The notes under the pieces: generated by a model
Seen by the model: only the letters and a program-made list of their open reading frames with translations
Told to the model about the DNA's origin: nothing
Database searches by the model: none
Part shown: one piece after another, positions 23,836 to 26,353 of the stretch
Position numbering within the stretch: the stretch's first letter is position 1
Layout: every line of letters starts with the position of its first letter
Source: a virus
DNA length: 26,353 nt
Virus record (IMG/VR): IMGVR_UViG_3300021075_000011
Coordinates: 1 to 26,353 of that record
Direction: 5' to 3' (one strand)
Made by a program: the position numbers and the translations under genes

Positions 23836-25449
23836 CAAAACTATAATACCTCTTTCATTATACACCGAACCCGTGTCAAATTGAGCACGTAGCGATCTAT
23901 CAAGAGCCATTATGGTTGCAACGGCTCCATCAATTCGCTCCGTACTCTTTGCCTTATCTGGTTTCTGATTGCCCGCTTCATCTTGTTTTATTAAGATATT
24001 GTCCATCATCCACCGAAGCGCGGGGTTCCCGCCGTGTGCGAGTTTGCCCTCAAGTGTAAGTTTCATGAGTTCTTTGGTAGGTGGCGACATATCCTTAAAG
24101 CCCTGTCCAAACGGCACCACTGTAAATCCAAGACCTGCAAGGTTTTGTGACATCTGTACAGCGCCCCATCTGTCAAATGCAATTTCCCTGATGTTATATT
24201 GCTTGCCAAGCTCCTCAATGAATGTTTCGATGTAAGCATAATGCACGACGTTCCCTTCTGTTGTTTTGATGAACCCTTGTTTCTCCCAAACGTCGTATGG
24301 CACATGGTCACGCCTGACTCTCAGTTCAAGGTTTTCTTCTGGGATCCAAAAGTATGGCAGGATTACATATTTGTCATCTTCATCGAGCGGTGGAAACACA
24401 AGTACAAATGCGGTGATGTCAGTTGAGCTGGAAAGGTCGAGTCCACCGAAACAACTTCTGCCAATTAACTGTTCAGGGTCAACTGCAAAACTGCAGGCAT
24501 CCCACTTGTCCATCGGCAGCCAGCGCTTGTTTGACGGTGTCCATTGGCAGAGGAAGAACTGACGAAAGAACATCTCCTCCGCAGGGTTCTGCTTTGCACT
24601 ATCACAGGCAATTTGTAAATCTTCCTCGGTAAATGTTACACCAAGTGATGGATTGCTTCGATACCATACAGCCGGATCCGTCCAATCTGCATCATCGGGA
24701 GTACAATAAATAGCAGGATAAAAGGTTGGATCAACCTTTCGACCTTCCAATATATCTACTGCCTTCTGGTGCACTTCATAGCAAATACTATTTCTGTCGC
24801 TTCCAGCAGTTGTTATTACAAAATTAAGCGGTTGCGACCTTGCAATCCCTGCGCCCTTTGTCATGACGTCATACAGCTTCCGATTTGGTTGGGCCAACAG
24901 CTCATCAAAGATACACGCATGAACGTTGTAACCAAATTTCGATGCAACCTCAGACGATAAAACCTGGTATATTGATTTGGTCGGTAAGAACACAATTCTT
25001 TTCTGGGAGTCGATGATTTTGACTCTTTTCTTAAGAGCGTCGCTTTGACTGAGCATATCCTTAGCAACTTCAAATACGATTCCCGCTTGCTTTCTGTCAG
25101 AAGCACAGGAGTAAACTTCGGCTCCGACCTCTAAATCAGCACAAAGAGTATACAGTGCTATTGCTGCGGCGAGTTCACTTTTCCCACTCTTCTTCGATGT
25201 CTCCACGAACGCCGTTTGAAACTGTCTAAACCCATCTGCCTTAACTACACCAAATATATTTCTGATCAATTCTTCCTGCCAGGCAATCAATTCAAAGTTC
25301 TGTCCCGCCCACACGCCTTTGGTGTGTTTGAGCGCTTCTATGAACTTGACCGCATGGTCAGCTTTCGTCTTATCATAATGTGAAGTTGGCAACATAAATT
25401 TAGTTGGTTTAAAATTCTTTAACTTGTATTGTGCATCAATTAATGCCAC
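23833..25449 (-). CDS. Terminase large subunit
   Basis: Encodes 538 aa if GTG 25449 is the start; AAAGGGG lies very close, so the exact start is uncertain. A further upstream TTG would run through the terminator. ATPase motifs: Walker A-like ETSKKSGKSE at about 83-92, Walker B ACIFDELL at about 178-185, and a coupling motif NFVITTAGSDR. The nuclease domain begins at FGGLDLSSSTD (Asp338), with IAFDRWGA and DGAVATIMALD. This is the Terminase_1 family of HK97-type phages, which cuts and pumps DNA into the prohead. The small subunit is not in the window. Confidence 0.95.
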   Translation of the reverse strand: MALIDAQYKLKNFKPTKFMLPTSHYDKTKADHAVKFIEALKHTKGVWAGQNFELIAWQEELIRNIFGVVKADGFRQFQTAFVETSKKSGKSELAAAIALYTLCADLEVGAEVYSCASDRKQAGIVFEVAKDMLSQSDALKKRVKIIDSQKRIVFLPTKSIYQVLSSEVASKFGYNVHACIFDELLAQPNRKLYDVMTKGAGIARSQPLNFVITTAGSDRNSICYEVHQKAVDILEGRKVDPTFYPAIYCTPDDADWTDPAVWYRSNPSLGVTFTEEDLQIACDSAKQNPAEEMFFRQFFLCQWTPSNKRWLPMDKWDACSFAVDPEQLIGRSCFGGLDLSSSTDITAFVLVFPPLDEDDKYVILPYFWIPEENLELRVRRDHVPYDVWEKQGFIKTTEGNVVHYAYIETFIEELGKQYNIREIAFDRWGAVQMSQNLAGLGFTVVPFGQGFKDMSPPTKELMKLTLEGKLAHGGNPALRWMMDNILIKQDEAGNQKPDKAKSTERIDGAVATIMALDRSLRAQFDTGSVYNERGIIVL

Positions 25450-25464
25450 GCCCCTTTGAAAAAT

Positions 25465-25499
25465 GAATAACAAAAAAGAGCCTAAGATTTAGACTCTTT
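25465..25499 (-). terminator. Terminator and shared junction before the terminase gene
   Basis: On the minus strand AAAGAGTCTAA and TTAGGCTCTTT form an 11-bp stem (one G-U pair) with a 3-base loop, leading into TTTTTT and GTTATTC. The core CTTTTTTGTTA is identical to the other two junctions. It ends the two-gene group at 25523-26274. Confidence 0.82.
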
Positions 25500-25522
25500 C
25501 GAATATTTCTATATACTATTTT

Positions 25523-26017
25523 CTATCTTTGACCAGTCAAAATAAATCCAACGTAGTCCTTACGGTGATTTTCAATGAAAAGCACCAGCTCGTGATGGTT
25601 TTTGTTATGAGCTTCCCTCTGAACCCCAAAGGCATCGATCATATTGAAATTGCCTTCATCGCGAATTTCGAGTATTTGGTCCATTATCTTATCTGTTACA
25701 AAACCCTCTTCCATAAAGTAAAATGCATATCTTGCGTAGTCATAGCCTTCTGATTCCAGACAGATACCGTCTTTGGCGCCAATTGTCTTAACCAAAATGC
25801 AGTGCCAAACTTTGTTCTGGTCGTAATACATCAAAGCCTTGTTTTCCTTGATGAAATCGAAATCATCAAGCAGATTGTTTGAAAAATGCTCGTACTCCGA
25901 TTCCGGAAGTTCTATCACTTTATCAATTACAAAATCGTGAGCGGCTTCAAGCGTATTCATTTTTTCCTTTAGTTCTTCAAGGTTAACTGCCTTTCGTACA
26001 AATGCCGTTTTAGTCAT
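25523..26017 (-). CDS. Unknown acidic protein (164 aa) upstream of terminase
   Basis: Starts at ATG 26017 (MTKTAFVRKAVNLEELKEKM), 8 bases after GGAGG; a longer start at 26044 overlaps the previous gene. It is acidic and soluble, with no signal peptide. Notable stretches are ELPESEYEHFSNNLLDDFDF, KVWHCILVKTIGAKDGICLE, GYDYARYAFYF, and a C-terminus with HNKNHHELVLFIENHRKDYV. I do not recognise the family with confidence; similar small acidic proteins occur in clostridial phages and conjugative elements. It follows the 80-aa gene by 14 bp and is ended by a strong terminator. Confidence 0.75.
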   Translation of the reverse strand: MTKTAFVRKAVNLEELKEKMNTLEAAHDFVIDKVIELPESEYEHFSNNLLDDFDFIKENKALMYYDQNKVWHCILVKTIGAKDGICLESEGYDYARYAFYFMEEGFVTDKIMDQILEIRDEGNFNMIDAFGVQREAHNKNHHELVLFIENHRKDYVGFILTGQR

Positions 26018-26031
26018 TAGCGAATCCTCCA

Positions 26032-26274
26032 TTAACTTGGCCAAAAGAGTAGTGTCTTATCAAGGTGACTCAATCGCAGCTCCGAAAAGCAATCTTGCTC
26101 CCCTAGTTGCTTAATCATGTACCCAACCATCAGTGAGTTTTTACTTGGCATCAGGCTATACCCATTACCCTCTTCGTCTCTTGCCAGTGCGACGAGCGTG
26201 TTGCCATCAATCAACCCATCTTTTTTGAATGCCGCCAGTGCCGATTCCAGTTCTCTTACTGTCATAAAGTTCAT
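26032..26274 (-). CDS. Unknown small protein (80 aa)
   Basis: Starts at ATG 26274 after GGAGGG (6-base spacing). The sequence begins MNFMTVRELESALAAFKKDG and includes LVALARDEEGNGYSLMPSKN. It is a small alpha-beta protein with no membrane segment. The T-V-x-E-L pattern and the D-x-E-G-N segment recur in small accessory proteins of clostridial mobile elements, but no function is known. It is the first gene after the second 20-bp motif and is probably cotranscribed with the 164-aa gene. Confidence 0.72.
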   Translation of the reverse strand: MNFMTVRELESALAAFKKDGLIDGNTLVALARDEEGNGYSLMPSKNSLMVGYMIKQLGEQDCFSELRLSHLDKTLLFWPS

Positions 26275-26303
26275 AGAAATCCCTCCAAAAATTATTGTCG
26301 TTC

Positions 26304-26323
26304 ACTACACCATTAATCACTCT
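26304..26323 (-). repeat. 20-bp motif AGAGTGATTAATGGTGTAGT, copy 2
   Basis: Identical to 7049-7068. It lies 29 bp before the start of the 80-aa gene. Upstream, TTGACT is found at about 17 bp from GATTAA, a spacing that fits a sigma-A promoter whose -10 lies within the motif, although that -10 is a poor match. Confidence 0.7.
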
Positions 26324-26353
26324 AAACGCACTAATAGTCAAGAGAATTCAACC

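Larger units (their letters stand above)
4127..26353 (-). mobile_element. Siphovirus-type prophage, partial (late genes, lysis, recombinases)
   Basis: A continuous minus-strand series of phage genes: terminase, HK97-type portal, protease and capsid, joining proteins, tail proteins with a frameshifted chaperone, tape measure, Dit, Tal-like and fibre proteins, lysis genes and two large serine recombinases. The order is the standard one for long-tailed phages of Bacillota. The module looks intact, since none of the structural genes is broken, but replication and lysogeny control genes and the second attachment site lie outside the window. The left limit is approximate. Confidence 0.92.

Noticed and set aside
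7049-26323. The two 20-bp copies as attL/attR core sequences
   Set aside because: They would leave the recombinases outside the element and enclose only structural genes; both copies sit in upstream regions of genes, which fits regulation better.
1-26353. CRISPR arrays, tRNA or rRNA genes, insertion sequences
   Set aside because: No regular repeat-spacer pattern, no tRNA- or rRNA-like sequence and no transposase was seen on either strand; a covariance or profile search would be needed to exclude weak cases.

Overview
The window looks like part of the chromosome of a low-GC Bacillota, most likely a clostridium, carrying a siphovirus-type prophage. The evidence is strong AGGAGG-type ribosome binding sites, secreted proteins with DUF6273 and Ig-like Big_2 domains, and a head-tail gene set of the HK97/Clostridium-phage kind. 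Nearly all genes lie on the minus strand, so the phage reads from right to left.

Layout. Positions 1-3833 are probably host flank: the start of a secreted protein that runs off the left edge, a decayed Big_2 fragment, an overlapping acetyltransferase / membrane protein pair, and a secreted DUF6273-Big_2 protein. A 293-bp gap without genes follows (3834-4126); the left attachment site is expected near there but cannot be recognised. From 4127 to the right edge the window is prophage. In phage transcription order (right to left) it holds two small unknown genes, large terminase, a leucine-rich-repeat gene, portal, ClpP-like protease, HK97 capsid, head fibre, four head-tail joining proteins, major tail protein, tail chaperone with a -1 frameshift (G/GT), a two-gene guest cassette, tape measure, Dit, Tal-like protein, two tail-tip/fibre proteins, a small fibre-assembly-like protein, XhlA-like protein, amidase and holin. 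A terminator comes next, then a compact recombination operon (HTH/zinc-finger protein, 53-aa SHOCT-like protein, two large serine recombinases). The early and lysogeny genes, the small terminase and the other prophage end are outside the window.

The most interesting feature is a set of three non-structural insertions in an otherwise tightly packed late operon: upstream of terminase, between terminase and portal, and between the tail chaperone and the tape measure. Each ends in a hairpin followed by the same junction sequence (minus strand CTTTTTTGTTAYYC) just before the next structural gene. One cassette holds a four-helix membrane protein divergent from a DUF4177-like protein. Another holds a cytoplasmic BspA-type LRR protein with its own promoter. 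The third holds two unknown genes preceded by a 20-bp motif that also precedes the recombinases. These look like lysogenic-conversion (moron) cassettes and are the best candidates here for an undescribed phage-encoded system, for example superinfection exclusion or defence. That role is inference only.
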